DNA of 64,000 bases from Crossiella cryophila (GTDB taxonomy: Bacteria > Actinomycetota > Actinomycetes > Mycobacteriales > Pseudonocardiaceae), in assembly GCF_014204915.1 (NCBI RefSeq), contig NZ_JACHMH010000001.1:4117501-4181500 (forward strand), written 5' to 3'. The position numbers and the translations under genes were made by a program. Below are positions 7,182 to 16,287 of this stretch, in pieces. Every line of letters starts with the position of its first letter. Within the stretch, counting starts at the first letter, position 1. The notes below the pieces were generated by a model. It had not been told where the DNA came from, ran no database searches, and worked only from the letters and a program-made list of their open reading frames with translations.

Positions 7182-9224
7182 TCAGTCAGCTCCCTCGGCC
7201 AGGTACACCGCGTCCAGCACCCGAACCCCGCGCGGCAGCACCGCCACCGGATTGAGATCCACCTGCCCACCCCACCCCGAAACCAGCGAACTCACCCGAA
7301 CCACAAGGTCAACCAGGGCATCCACATCCACCGCGGCCCGCCCCCGAACCCCGTACAGCAAGGCGGATCCCCGCAACTCCCCGACCATCCGCCGCACCTC
7401 GCCGACATCCACCGGCAACGGCGCCAGCACCACGTCATCCAGCACCTCGGCGAGAATCCCGCCCAGTCCCAACGCCAGCATCGGCCCACAGGGCCCAGGA
7501 GCCACCCCGACCAGCACCTCCACCGCGCCAGTCACGAACTCCTCGACCAGCACCGCCCCACCAAGGCCGGCCAGCCGTTCGTAAACCCCAGCCGCGGCAA
7601 CAGGATCGACATCCAGCTCAACCCCACCGGCCTCGGTCTTGTGCACCAACCCGGGCACCACGGCCTTGAACACGGCTCGCCCGCCCACTTCGCCGACTGC
7701 CGCGACGGCGTCCTCAGCCGAGTCGACCACCCGCCCGACCGGCACCGGAATCCCGTTCTCGCGCAGCAATTCCTTGAAGTCAGCCTCGCTGATCCCACGG
7801 GCAGGGGCCGCAATCCCACCTGCCGTGCCTGCCGTGCCCGGCACCGCCGCCACCCGAGCCCCGGCCCGCACCGCGGCCGCCGCCACCAGCACCGCCCGTC
7901 CGGGCGTCGAATACACCGGCACCCCACCGGCCCGCAAAACCGCCCCCGCCCCCGGCGCCAAATGCTCCGCCCCGGTCCGCGCGACCAGCACCGCCTTCCC
8001 CGACTCCCGCCGCACCCGTGCCAACGCCTCCGCGATCCCGGCCACATCCGACCCGGTCAGCACGCAGAAACAGGCCAGCACCACATCCACCGCCGGATCC
8101 GCCGCCACCACGTCCAGGCACCGCCGGAACAACTCCGGCCGCGCCATCACCGCCGCCGTGACATCCACCGGATTCTCCACCGACCCGTACGCCGGCACGA
8201 CCTCCGCCAGCGCCGCCCGCGTCCCCGCCGCCAACTCCGCCAACCGCAAACCGTGCTGCGCCAACGCATCCGCGGCCAGAATCCCGGACCCACCCGAGGT
8301 GGTCACCACCGCGACCCGGTCCCCACCCGGCCGCGTCCCGGCCGCGAACGCCGCACCGACATCGAGGAGTTCGTCCACATCGGACACTCGCACGATCCCG
8401 TACCGCCGCAGCACCGCGTCGGTCACCCGGTCGTCGGTGGCCAGCGCCCCGGTGTGCGAGGCGACCGCCCGCGCGCCCGCCGCCGACCGCCCGGCCTTGA
8501 CCAGCGCCACCGGTTTGCCCGCCGCGGCCAACCGCCGCAACGACTGGACATCGGCCAGCGACTCCACGTACCCCAGCAACCCGGTGCATCCGGGCTCCTC
8601 GGCCAGCGTCGCCAGCACCTCCAGTGCCGTCACCTCGGCTTCGTTGCCGGTGCTCACCGCCCAGCCCAGGCCCAGCCCGCGCTCGAACGCCAGGCTCACC
8701 GCCCCGAACCCCAGCGCCCCGCTCTGACTCACCAGCGCCAGCGACCCCGGCACCAGCCGGGTCGAGGCCGCCTCGAACAGCGGGCTGAACGAGGTCACCT
8801 GCCCGCTCGCCACCCCCACCGACCCGATGCAGTTGGGCCCCAGCACCCGCAGTCCGCCCGCTTTCGCCTGGGCCACCAGGGCTTCCTGCCGCAGTGCGCC
8901 CTCGGCGCCGGTCTCGGCGAACCCGGAGGAGCACACGATCGCCGCCCGCACCCCGGCCGCCACGCAGTCCTCGATCGCCGCGGGCACCCGGTCCGCCGCC
9001 ACCATGATCATCGCCAGGTCCACCGGCCCGGGACACGCCGCCACCGTCGGATAGGCGGGCAGCCCGAACACCTTCTCGTTCTTGGGATGCACCGGCAGGA
9101 CGCGCCCCTGGTACCCGTACCGCAGCAGGAACTCCACCGGCCGCCCGCCGAGCGCGCCGGGCCGTTCGGTCGCGCCGATCACGGCCACCGATCGAGCCGA
9201 CCACAACGCGGCCAGGGCGCGCAT
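7182..9224 (-). CDS. ADP-forming acyl-CoA synthetase (acetate-CoA ligase family), 680 aa
   Basis: Fused-type NDP-forming acyl-CoA synthetase. It has an N-terminal CoA-binding Rossmann domain (SVAVIGATERPGALGG), two succinyl-CoA-ligase-like flavodoxin domains (SQSGALGFGAVS; SHTGALATDD, which holds the candidate phospho-His) and a C-terminal ATP-grasp domain (DFKELLRENGIPVP to LNPVAVLPRG). Such enzymes interconvert acyl-CoA plus ADP/Pi and acid plus ATP. The ATG overlaps the monooxygenase stop (TGATG) and the next ligase starts 1 nt after this stop, so the genes are translationally coupled. It could conserve energy from, or load CoA onto, a dicarboxylic product of ring cleavage; that role is inference. 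Confidence 0.85.
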   Translation of the reverse strand: MRALAALWSARSVAVIGATERPGALGGRPVEFLLRYGYQGRVLPVHPKNEKVFGLPAYPTVAACPGPVDLAMIMVAADRVPAAIEDCVAAGVRAAIVCSSGFAETGAEGALRQEALVAQAKAGGLRVLGPNCIGSVGVASGQVTSFSPLFEAASTRLVPGSLALVSQSGALGFGAVSLAFERGLGLGWAVSTGNEAEVTALEVLATLAEEPGCTGLLGYVESLADVQSLRRLAAAGKPVALVKAGRSAAGARAVASHTGALATDDRVTDAVLRRYGIVRVSDVDELLDVGAAFAAGTRPGGDRVAVVTTSGGSGILAADALAQHGLRLAELAAGTRAALAEVVPAYGSVENPVDVTAAVMARPELFRRCLDVVAADPAVDVVLACFCVLTGSDVAGIAEALARVRRESGKAVLVARTGAEHLAPGAGAVLRAGGVPVYSTPGRAVLVAAAAVRAGARVAAVPGTAGTAGGIAAPARGISEADFKELLRENGIPVPVGRVVDSAEDAVAAVGEVGGRAVFKAVVPGLVHKTEAGGVELDVDPVAAAGVYERLAGLGGAVLVEEFVTGAVEVLVGVAPGPCGPMLALGLGGILAEVLDDVVLAPLPVDVGEVRRMVGELRGSALLYGVRGRAAVDVDALVDLVVRVSSLVSGWGGQVDLNPVAVLPRGVRVLDAVYLAEGAD

Positions 9225-11578
9225 CAGGTGCCGTCCGGAGTCCAGCGCGCGTGCCGGGTGGCCACTTCGCCCTCCCGGACCAGGTCCAGCCGTGGTCGTG
9301 GCCCGTCGGTGCGCCCGGTCTGCGGCCGCCGCCGCCCGGCCCGGAACTGTGCCGGCCAGTCCGCGGCAGGGCCTGCGTAATCCTGTTCCGCTGCCGCGTG
9401 CAGTGTCCATTGTGGATCGTAGAGGTGGGTGCGGCCCAGTGCGCACAGGTCGGCCCGGCCGGCCAGCAGGATCGAGTTGACGTCGTCGGCGGAGGAGATG
9501 GCCCCGACCGCGATCACCGCGATGCCGTGCCTGCGCCCGACCTCGTTGCGGATCCGGTCGGCGAAGGGGGTCTGGAAGCTGCGTCCGTACGCGGGTTGTT
9601 CGGTGGAGACGACCTGCCCGGTGGACACGTCGATCCCGGCCGCGCCGTGCCGGGCGAAGGCGTCCGCGATGGCCAGTGCCTCCTCGATGTCCACCCCGCC
9701 GTCGGCCCAGTCGGTGGCCGAGATGCGCACCGTCATCGGCCGCTCCACCGGCCAGGCCGCGCGCACCGCGTCGAAGACCTCCAGTGGGTAGCGCAACCGG
9801 TTCGTCAGGCTGCCGCCGTAGGAGTCGGTGCGCTGGTTGGTCAGCGGCGAGAGGAAGGAGGACAGCAGGTAGCCGTGCGCGCAGTGCAGTTCCAGCACGT
9901 CGAACCCGGCCCGCGCGGCCGAGCGGGCGGCGTCGGCGAACTGCTCCCTGATCAGCATCATTTCTGCCCGGTCCAGCTCCCTGGGCACCTGGCTGTCCGG
10001 GGTGTAGCGCAGTGGCGAGGGCCCGCACACCGGCCAGTTCCCGGCGGGCAGCGGCTGGTCCATGCCGTCCCACATCAACCGGGTCGACCCCTTGCGCCCC
10101 GAGTGTCCGATTTGGACACCGATCCGGGCAGAGGTGTTGCCGTGCACGAAGTCCACCACCCGCCGCCATCCGTCCTCGTGCTCGGGCCGGTACAGCCCGG
10201 CACAGCCGGGGGTGATCCGCCCGGAGGCGGACACGCAGACCATCTCGGTCATCACCAGTCCGGCCCCGCCGAGTGCCTTGCCGCCCAGGTGCACCAGGTG
10301 GAAGTCGTCCGGGGTGCCGTCGGTGGCGGAGTAGGTGTCCATGGGGGAGACCACGATCCGGTTCTTCAGCTCCAGCTCGCCGAGCCGATAGGGCTGGAAC
10401 ATCGGCGGCCGGACCTCGCCGTCGCCGGCGAACCAGGAGTCGATCCCGGCCACGAACTCCGGATCGCGCAGCCGCAGGTTGTCGTAGGTGACCCGGCGGC
10501 TGCGGGTGAGGATGTTGAAGGCGAACTGCTCGGGCGCCTGATGGGCGTAACCGCCCAGGTTCTCGAACCACTCCAGGCTGGCCTGCGCCGCGCGCTGGGT
10601 GGACAGCACGACCGGCCGCCGCTCGGTCTCGTAGGCGGCCAGTGCGGCGTCCACTGTGGACTCCTCGTGCAGGCAGGCGGCCAGCGCGAGGGCGTCCTCC
10701 ATGGCGAGTTTGGTGCCGGAGCCGATGGAGAAGTGCGCGGTGTGCGCGGCGTCGCCGAGCAGCACGATGTTGCCGTGCCGCCAGGTCTGGTTGCGCACGG
10801 TGCCGAAGGTGACCCAGCGCGAGTTGTTCGCGTACAGCTCATGCCCGTCGAGGACCTCGGGGAACAGCTCGCGCAGCATCGCGATCGAGCCCTCGTCGCT
10901 CTCACCCGGCGCGAGGTCGTCCCGGTGGTGCCGGGCGAACCCGGCCCGCTGCCACACGTCCTCGTGCATCTCCACGATGAACGTGCTGCCCTTGGCGTCG
11001 TAGGGATAGCCGTGGATCTGCATCACGCCGTGCGGGGTGTCCTTGATGTGGAACAGGAACGCGGGGAACACCAGGTCGGTGCCCAGCCACATGTACCGGC
11101 ACCGCCGAGATTCCACGCTCGGCCGGAACACCTCGGCGTACCGGGCGCGCACCGCGGAGTTGACCCCGTCCGCGGCCACCACCAGATCGTGCGTGGCGGC
11201 CAGTTCGGCGACATCCGGCGCGGGCGTGGACAGTCGCACCCGCACCCCGACCTCGGCGCAGCGTTCGTGCAGCACCTGCAACAGCCGGCGGCGGCTCATC
11301 GCGGCGAACCCGTGCCCGCCGGAGGTGATCACCCGGCCGCGGTAGTGCACGTCGATGTCGTCCCAGCGCGCGAACTCCCGCTGCATGGCCTGGTGGATCA
11401 CCGGATCGGCGTGCTCGATGCCACCGAGGGTCTCATCGGAGAACACCACGCCGAAGCCGAAGGTGTCATCGGCCGCGTTGCGCTCCCACACGGTGATCTC
11501 GTGTCCGGGACCGAGCTGACGCGCCAGCGCGGCGAAGTAGAGCCCGCCTGGCCCGCCACCGACAACCGCGATTCGCAC
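9224..11578 (-). CDS. Anthraniloyl-CoA monooxygenase/reductase-type fusion flavoprotein, 784 aa
   Basis: Two flavoenzyme domains in one chain. Residues 1 to about 380 form a class A FAD monooxygenase (dinucleotide motif VVGGGPGGLY at 5-14; second FAD motif LLGDAAHTAHFSIGSG). From about residue 390 on there is an old-yellow-enzyme TIM barrel (MFQPYRLGELELKNRIVVSPM, HSGRKGS, HCAHGYLLSSFLSP). This architecture is that of 2-aminobenzoyl-CoA monooxygenase/reductase of Azoarcus evansii, which hydroxylates and then reduces the CoA-bound ring. Stand-alone salicylyl-CoA 5-hydroxylases lack the reductase half. The GTG start at 11578 is set by a TACCCT -10 box 6 nt upstream; the in-frame TTG at 11614 lies in the operator. 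It is the first gene of a four-gene minus-strand operon. Confidence 0.88.
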   Translation of the reverse strand: MRIAVVGGGPGGLYFAALARQLGPGHEITVWERNAADDTFGFGVVFSDETLGGIEHADPVIHQAMQREFARWDDIDVHYRGRVITSGGHGFAAMSRRRLLQVLHERCAEVGVRVRLSTPAPDVAELAATHDLVVAADGVNSAVRARYAEVFRPSVESRRCRYMWLGTDLVFPAFLFHIKDTPHGVMQIHGYPYDAKGSTFIVEMHEDVWQRAGFARHHRDDLAPGESDEGSIAMLRELFPEVLDGHELYANNSRWVTFGTVRNQTWRHGNIVLLGDAAHTAHFSIGSGTKLAMEDALALAACLHEESTVDAALAAYETERRPVVLSTQRAAQASLEWFENLGGYAHQAPEQFAFNILTRSRRVTYDNLRLRDPEFVAGIDSWFAGDGEVRPPMFQPYRLGELELKNRIVVSPMDTYSATDGTPDDFHLVHLGGKALGGAGLVMTEMVCVSASGRITPGCAGLYRPEHEDGWRRVVDFVHGNTSARIGVQIGHSGRKGSTRLMWDGMDQPLPAGNWPVCGPSPLRYTPDSQVPRELDRAEMMLIREQFADAARSAARAGFDVLELHCAHGYLLSSFLSPLTNQRTDSYGGSLTNRLRYPLEVFDAVRAAWPVERPMTVRISATDWADGGVDIEEALAIADAFARHGAAGIDVSTGQVVSTEQPAYGRSFQTPFADRIRNEVGRRHGIAVIAVGAISSADDVNSILLAGRADLCALGRTHLYDPQWTLHAAAEQDYAGPAADWPAQFRAGRRRPQTGRTDGPRPRLDLVREGEVATRHARWTPDGT

Positions 11579-11584
11579 CCCGTC

Positions 11585-11614
11585 AGGGTATGCTGCAATC
11601 CTGACGACCGTCAA
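11585..11614 (-). promoter_or_regulatory. Promoter and operator of the monooxygenase operon
   Basis: On the minus strand, -35 TTGACG (11614-11609), an 18-nt spacer, -10 TACCCT (11590-11585) and 6 nt lead to the GTG at 11578. The dyad TGACGACCGTCA (11602-11613 on the plus strand) covers the -35 box. The same dyad occurs at 15091 and 18245, so it is probably the binding site of a shared regulator that would block the -35. Confidence 0.7.
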
Positions 11615-11643
11615 CAGAACGAAATGCCAGACCGGAGGTCGGG

Positions 11644-12405
11644 ATGCGCTTCGAGGGTCGCACCGCAGTGGTCACCGGCGGCACCGGCGGCCTGGGCCGC
11701 GCGGTCTGCGCGGGCTTCGCCGCCGAGGGCGCCGCGGTAGCGGTACTGGACGTCGCGGGCGCCGAGGCCTTCGCCGAGACCCTGACCACCGCGGGCGCGG
11801 TCGCCGCGGGCTACACCGTCGACGTACGCGACCCAGCCCAGGTCACCGAAGTGATGTCCACCATCCACCGCGACCTGGGCGGCCCCCACATCCTGGTAGC
11901 CCTGGCCGGCGGCTCCCTGGGAACCCCAAAAGACCTCCCCGACATCGAACCGGAACACCTGGACCTGGTAGTGGACGTGAACCTCAAAGGCACCTTCTAC
12001 TGCTGCCAGGCAGCCCTGCCGTACCTGTCCGCCGCGGGCGAGGGCGCCATCGTCACCACATCGTCGATCGGCGGCCGCCAACCCTCCCCGGTCACCGGCG
12101 TGCCCTACGCGGCGAGCAAGGCGGCCCTGGTCGGCCTGACCAAGCGACTGGCGAAGGAGGTCGGCCCGGACGGCGTGCGCGTCAACGCGATCGCCCCGGG
12201 GCTGTTCCTCACCGATCGATTGCAGGGCATGTTCGACGGCCTGAGCCAGACCGAGCGCGACGAGGTCCTCAACGCGATCCCACTGCGCCGCATGCCGGAG
12301 CTGAGGGAGGCGGTCGACCCGATCCTGTTCCTGTGCTCGGCGGAGGCGTCGTACATCACCGGGGTGGTCCTGGACGTCAACGGCGGCCGCTTCATGCCCC
12401 TCTGA
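11644..12405 (+). CDS. SDR-family oxidoreductase, 253 aa
   Basis: Classical short-chain dehydrogenase with the NAD(P) motif TGGTGGLG (about 10-17), the NAG-equivalent region around VALAGGS, a catalytic Ser in TSSIGG and YAASK. GGAGG precedes the ATG by 5 nt. It diverges from the anthraniloyl-CoA monooxygenase operon and shares its intergenic operator. In this pathway it could oxidise or reduce the ring hydroxyl/oxo group or a hydroxyacyl-CoA; which one cannot be told from sequence. Confidence 0.85.
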   Translation: MRFEGRTAVVTGGTGGLGRAVCAGFAAEGAAVAVLDVAGAEAFAETLTTAGAVAAGYTVDVRDPAQVTEVMSTIHRDLGGPHILVALAGGSLGTPKDLPDIEPEHLDLVVDVNLKGTFYCCQAALPYLSAAGEGAIVTTSSIGGRQPSPVTGVPYAASKAALVGLTKRLAKEVGPDGVRVNAIAPGLFLTDRLQGMFDGLSQTERDEVLNAIPLRRMPELREAVDPILFLCSAEASYITGVVLDVNGGRFMPL

Positions 12406-13005
12406 CGCCCCACTCCGTCGGGGAGGCTCGCGTCCCCGCCCGACTCGCGTCCCCGCCCGACACACGGCCCCGTCGGACACGCGGCTTCGCCCGACTCGCG
12501 CTCCTGCCCGACACGCGGTCTCGCCCGACTCGCGCTCCCGCCCGGCACGCGGCCTCGCCTGCCTCGGGCCTCGCCCGATGCGTCCCGCCCGGCTTCTGCG
12601 GCCCTCGCCCGGTTGCCGCTCTCGCCCGGCTTCTGCCGCCCTCGCCCGATTCCCGCCCTGTTTGGCTTCCGCTGCCACCCTTGCGTCGGGTTGGTGCCCT
12701 CGCCCCGGGTCTCGCCTCCCTGCCCGGCTCGCAGCCCCGGACGTTTCCCGGAACCCCCGCCTGGCTCGCTGCCTCGGCCGTTTCCCGGAACCCCCGCCTG
12801 GCTCGCTGCCTCGGCCGTTTCCCGGAACCCCCGCCTGGCTCGCTGCCTCGGCCGTTTCCCGGAACCCTCGCTCGGCTCGCAACCCCGTCGGGCTCCTGCG
12901 TCCCCGCAGGGCTTCCGTGGCCCCGCCCGGCGCCCGCCGCCCTGCTGCGGATCGGTGTCCCCGGGATGGCAATGCCCCCGAACAACTCGTGCCCCCGGGA
13001 CTACC
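12406..13005. other. Gene-free 600-bp stretch with pyrimidine-rich degenerate repeats
   Basis: No credible gene. The first part (about 12415-12660) is a drifted array of short units around CCCGACTCGCG; the second part holds a regular 37-bp tandem array. The plus strand is extremely C-rich. The open frames crossing it on either strand encode only Arg/Gly/Pro-rich repeats and are judged non-coding. Confidence 0.6.
12724..12871. repeat. 37-bp tandem repeat, about four copies
   Basis: Units begin at 12724 (degenerate), 12761, 12798 and 12835. The core reads CTGGCTCGCTGCCTCGGCCG followed by TTTCCCGGAACCCCCGC. Copies 2 and 3 are identical and the outer copies have diverged, which points to recent slippage or unequal exchange. 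Each unit contains the short dyad TTCCCGGAA. Confidence 0.85.
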
Positions 13006-13407
13006 TCACCTCTCGGCGGGGGCCGCCGTCCTCGGGTGGGTGCGCGCGATCGGCCAGCGGTGCAGTGCCGCGGGCAGCTCGAAGCCGTGCGGCTGCTCGG
13101 GGAAGTCGTGCACGGCGATCACCGCGGACACCGGGATCGTGCCGTAGACGTGCGGGAACCACGGCGCGGACGGGTTGCCCGGATCGCTGGAGGCTCGCTC
13201 CCACACCAGTTCCGCGTCCAGCAGGTCCGGGTCGATGACCAGCAGCACCAGGTCGTCCCGGCCGCGGAAGAGGCGGTTCGCCGGGAGGTGGACCAGGCCG
13301 AAGTCGCTGCAGTGCACGAAGCCCTCGGCGGCATAGCCAGCGGGTTCGTGCCGTCCGGACTCCTGGGCCGCGGCCCAGTCCGCGTGCGAGCAGATGTGCA
13401 GGATCAC
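13006..13407 (-). CDS. DUF952 domain protein, 133 aa
   Basis: A small soluble protein with the DUF952 pattern: ILHICSHADWAAA at the N-terminus, EGFVHCSDF, and VWERA/APWFPHVYG towards the C-terminus. Its GTG overlaps the stop of the 2-aminobenzoate-CoA ligase (GTGA), so it is translationally coupled to it. No biochemical role is established for the family. Its coupling to the ligase may be incidental. Confidence 0.8.
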   Translation of the reverse strand: MILHICSHADWAAAQESGRHEPAGYAAEGFVHCSDFGLVHLPANRLFRGRDDLVLLVIDPDLLDAELVWERASSDPGNPSAPWFPHVYGTIPVSAVIAVHDFPEQPHGFELPAALHRWPIARTHPRTAAPAER

Positions 13408-15041
13408 CCGCCGATGGTCCCAGACTCCGTCGCGGCGCGTTCGCGCAGTCGGAATCGTTGCAGTTTGCCGGTGGTGGTGCGGGGCAGCTCGGGCAGGAAC
13501 TCGATCACCCGCGGGTACTTGTACGGCGCGATCACGCTCTTCACGAAGTCCTGCAGTTCGGTCACCTTGGCCGCGTCGCCGGTGACGCCAGGGGTGAGCA
13601 CTACGTAGGCGTGCACCACCATGCCGCGCTGCTCGTCCGGCGCGCCGACCACCCCGCATTCGACCACCTCGGCGTGGCTGAGCAGGGCGTTCTCCACTTC
13701 CGGGCCTGCGATGTTGTAGCCGGAGGAGATGATCATGTCGTCGGTGCGGGCCTGGTACCAGAAGTAGCCGTCGGCATCGCGCAGGTAGGCGTCGCCGGTC
13801 AGGTTCCAGCCGTCCTGGACGTAGCTGAGCTGCCGCTCGTCGTCCAGGTAGCGGCAGCCGGTCGGGCCGCGCACCGCGAGTCGGCCGACCACGCCGTCCG
13901 GCGCGGGTTTCCCGTGCTCGTCCAGGATTTCCGCCCGGAACCCGGGGATCGGACGGCCGGTGGCGCCGGGACGGATGTCGTCATCGGCGGCGGAGATGAA
14001 GATGTGCAGCAACTCGGTCGCACCGATGCCCTCGATGATCCGCAACCCGGTCGTCCGCTCGGCCTCGTGCCACACCGTGCTCGGCAACGCCTCCCCGGCC
14101 GACACCGCCCGCCGCAACCCGCGTAATCGATCAGCCAGCCCGGCCGCCAGCATCGCCCGGTACGCCGTCGGCGCGGTGAACAGCACGGTCACCCCGTGCT
14201 CCCGCACCGCGTCGGCCAGCTCGGCCGGCGTGGCCCGCTCCAGCAACAGCGTCGCCGCGCCCACGTGCAGCGGGAACACCACCAGCCCGCCGAGGCCGAA
14301 GGTGAAGCCCAGCGGGGGAGTGCCGGTGAAGATGTCCCGCGCATCCGGCCGCAGCACGTGCCGGGCGAAGGTGTCGGAGTTGGCCAGCACATCCCGGTGG
14401 AAGTGCAGGGTCGCCTTGGGGCGCCCGGTGGTGCCGGAGGTGAACGCCAGCAACGCCACGTCGTCGGCCGCGGTGTCCACCGGCGCGAACTCGGCCGGTT
14501 TCGCCGCCGCGCGCACCGTCAGGTCCGCCGGGTCGGCACCGCCGTAGCCGATCACCGGCAGATCCACGGCCGCCAGTTCGGCCAGGAACCGGTTGTCGCA
14601 CAGCGCGATCACCGGTTTCGCGATCTCGGTCAGCGTGCACAGTTCACCCGAGCGCAGCAACGGCATGGTGGTGACCGCGACCCCGCCCGCCCGCAGCACG
14701 CCGAACCAGCAGGCCACCAGCCACGGGTTGTTCGGCCCGCGCAGCAGCACCCGGTTGCCCGGCACCAGCCCGCAGTCCTCCACCAGCACCCGCGCGACCT
14801 GGTTCGCCCGGTCCCGCAGCTGCCCGTAGGTCCAGGCCGGACCGGTGGGGCTGAGCAGGCACGGCCGGTCCGCGCCGTGCCGGGCGATGGTGTCCTCCAG
14901 CAGGGTGACCGCGCAGTTCAGCCGGTCCGGGTAGATCAGTTCGGGCAGGCTGAACTCCAGTTCCGGCCACTGCTCGCGCGGCGGCAGGTGGTCCCGGCAG
15001 AACGTGTCGACGTGTGCTGAGCGGGACAGATCCACGAGCAC
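13404..15041 (-). CDS. 2-aminobenzoate-CoA ligase-like AMP-forming ligase, 545 aa
   Basis: ANL-family ligase with P-loop FTSGTTGRPKATLHF, the signature GIGATELLHIF, DGWNLTGDAY, the RTDDMIISSGYNIAG hinge and TTTGKLQRFRL with the catalytic Lys. The N-terminal AHVDTFCRDHLPP and YPDRLNC segments are characteristic of the 2-aminobenzoate-CoA ligase/benzoate-CoA ligase group. Predicted reaction: anthranilate + ATP + CoA to anthraniloyl-CoA, feeding the fused monooxygenase-reductase. The gene diverges from the PaaX regulator and shares its operator region. Salicylate or benzoate as substrate cannot be excluded by sequence, but kynureninase nearby favours anthranilate. Confidence 0.82.
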   Translation of the reverse strand: MLVDLSRSAHVDTFCRDHLPPREQWPELEFSLPELIYPDRLNCAVTLLEDTIARHGADRPCLLSPTGPAWTYGQLRDRANQVARVLVEDCGLVPGNRVLLRGPNNPWLVACWFGVLRAGGVAVTTMPLLRSGELCTLTEIAKPVIALCDNRFLAELAAVDLPVIGYGGADPADLTVRAAAKPAEFAPVDTAADDVALLAFTSGTTGRPKATLHFHRDVLANSDTFARHVLRPDARDIFTGTPPLGFTFGLGGLVVFPLHVGAATLLLERATPAELADAVREHGVTVLFTAPTAYRAMLAAGLADRLRGLRRAVSAGEALPSTVWHEAERTTGLRIIEGIGATELLHIFISAADDDIRPGATGRPIPGFRAEILDEHGKPAPDGVVGRLAVRGPTGCRYLDDERQLSYVQDGWNLTGDAYLRDADGYFWYQARTDDMIISSGYNIAGPEVENALLSHAEVVECGVVGAPDEQRGMVVHAYVVLTPGVTGDAAKVTELQDFVKSVIAPYKYPRVIEFLPELPRTTTGKLQRFRLRERAATESGTIGG

Positions 15042-15073
15042 GCACCTCGTCTCGGCGTCGGTGAGCTGCCCGG

Positions 15074-15140
15074 CCAGTATTCACCGTTCATGACGACAGT
15101 CAATAGGCCGACATACGCATCGACGCGATATCGTTTGCCG
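15074..15140. promoter_or_regulatory. Divergent promoters and operator between ligase and paaX-like gene
   Basis: The element TGACGACAGTCA (15091-15102) matches the dyads at 11602 and 18245 at 11 of 12 positions. Reading left, TTGACT (15103-15098) is followed 18 nt later by TACTGG, or 16 nt later by AATACT, as the ligase promoter. Reading right, TATCGT (15129-15134) stands 6 nt before the GTG of the PaaX gene, giving a leaderless transcript. Confidence 0.6.
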
Positions 15141-16001
15141 GTGACCACCCTGGTTGACCTGTCCGAAGTGGACGGGGGAGCGGCGGACGCCCAGTCCGCG
15201 CAACCCCGCCAGCTCATCGTCACCGTCTACGGCCTCTACGCCCGCGAGGTCGGCGGCTGGCTGTCGGTGGCCGCCCTGATCCGCCTGCTGGGCGAACTGG
15301 GCGTGGACGAACCGGCGGTCCGGTCCTCCATCTCCCGGCTCAAGCGCCGCGGCATCCTGGACGCCTCCCGGGTGGGCGGCGCGGCCGGGTACGCCCTGTC
15401 CGAGCAGGCCAGACTCATCCTGCGCGAGGGCGATCACCGCATCTTCGAGCGCCCGAGGGCCACCGTGGCCGACGGTTGGGTGCTGGCGGTCTTCTCCGTC
15501 CCCGAGTCCGAGCGCCAGAAGCGGCACACCCTGCGCTCCCAGCTCACCAGACTCGGCTTCGGCAACACCGCCCCCGGCGTGTGGATCGCCCCGGCACACC
15601 TGCGCGCCGAGACCGCCGAGGTCCTGTCCCGCCTGGACCTGTCCGCCTACGTCGACCTGTTCCGCGCCGACCACCTGGGCTTCGCCGAGCTGACCGACAA
15701 GGTCGCCACCTGGTGGGACCTGGCCGCCCTGCGCGCGCTGTACACGGAGTTCCTCACCGCGCACCGCCCACTGCTGGCCCGCTGGCGTCGCCGCCGCACG
15801 GTGCAGCCCGCCGAGGCATTCGCCGACTACGTCCGTCTGCTCACGGCCTGGCGCCGCCTGCCCTACCTGGACCCGGGTCTGCCCGCCGAACTGCTGCCGG
15901 TGGACTGGCCCGGCGCCGAAGCCGCCGAGTTGTTCACCGCCCTGCAGGACAAGCTCGCCCCGGCCGCGCACGACCACGCCGAGTCCCGCATCACCTCCTG
16001 A
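15141..16001 (+). CDS. PaaX-family transcriptional regulator, 286 aa
   Basis: PaaX-type protein: an N-terminal winged helix (RQLIVTVYGLYAREVGGWLSVAALIRLLGELGVDEPAVRSSISRLKRRGIL region), a middle domain (GDHRIFERP, WVLAVFSVPESERQKRHTLRSQL) and the PaaX C-terminal domain. PaaX of E. coli represses phenylacetate genes and is released by phenylacetyl-CoA. By analogy this member would sense an aryl-CoA such as anthraniloyl-CoA. GTG 15141 is chosen over ATG 15090, which would put the operator inside the coding sequence. It is the best candidate to bind the three shared dyads, including one at its own promoter. Confidence 0.88.
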   Translation: MTTLVDLSEVDGGAADAQSAQPRQLIVTVYGLYAREVGGWLSVAALIRLLGELGVDEPAVRSSISRLKRRGILDASRVGGAAGYALSEQARLILREGDHRIFERPRATVADGWVLAVFSVPESERQKRHTLRSQLTRLGFGNTAPGVWIAPAHLRAETAEVLSRLDLSAYVDLFRADHLGFAELTDKVATWWDLAALRALYTEFLTAHRPLLARWRRRRTVQPAEAFADYVRLLTAWRRLPYLDPGLPAELLPVDWPGAEAAELFTALQDKLAPAAHDHAESRITS

Positions 16002-16287
16002 CTCCGTAGACCTGGTTGAGATCCAGTACGTGGTGACCCAGCACCGCGCCCGCGGGCACGTCCAGCACCACCACGAGAAACACGTTCCGCGGACCGGGGA
16101 ACAAGACGTGCCGGAAACCCGGCTCCGGCATGTCCCGCACCGCCTCGGGCGTGGTCGCGAATCCACGCCGTTCGGCGCGCGGGACCGACTTCAGGTACGC
16201 CCGGATCACCGCGGGCACCTCGGCGGCGACCAGCACCGGGCGGGCCTGGATGGTCGCGCGGAACTCCGCCTCGGTGAGCCGCCGCAT
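15991..16287 (-). CDS. Hypothetical protein, 98 aa
   Basis: A small soluble protein (RLTEAEFRA, PAVIRAYLKSVPRAERRGF, HHVLDLNQVYG). I recognise no family. Its start overlaps the stop of the DinB gene by one base (TGATG), so the two are probably translated together. Its 3' end overlaps the end of the convergent PaaX gene by 11 bp. Confidence 0.65.
   Translation of the reverse strand: MRRLTEAEFRATIQARPVLVAAEVPAVIRAYLKSVPRAERRGFATTPEAVRDMPEPGFRHVLFPGPRNVFLVVVLDVPAGAVLGHHVLDLNQVYGVRR

Noticed and set aside
9224-11578. Salicylyl-CoA 5-hydroxylase as the name
   Set aside because: That enzyme lacks the fused old-yellow-enzyme reductase half; the fusion and kynureninase context point to anthraniloyl-CoA, though salicylyl-CoA is not strictly excluded.
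9251-11740. An 829-codon plus-strand frame opposite the monooxygenase
   Set aside because: Antisense shadow of a gene with clear flavoenzyme motifs; no domain of its own.
12724-12871. CRISPR array
   Set aside because: Units are contiguous with no unique spacers and there are no cas genes.
12392-12985. Minus-strand frame through the 37-bp array as a repeat protein
   Set aside because: No start site or conserved flanks; the encoded repeats simply mirror the DNA array.
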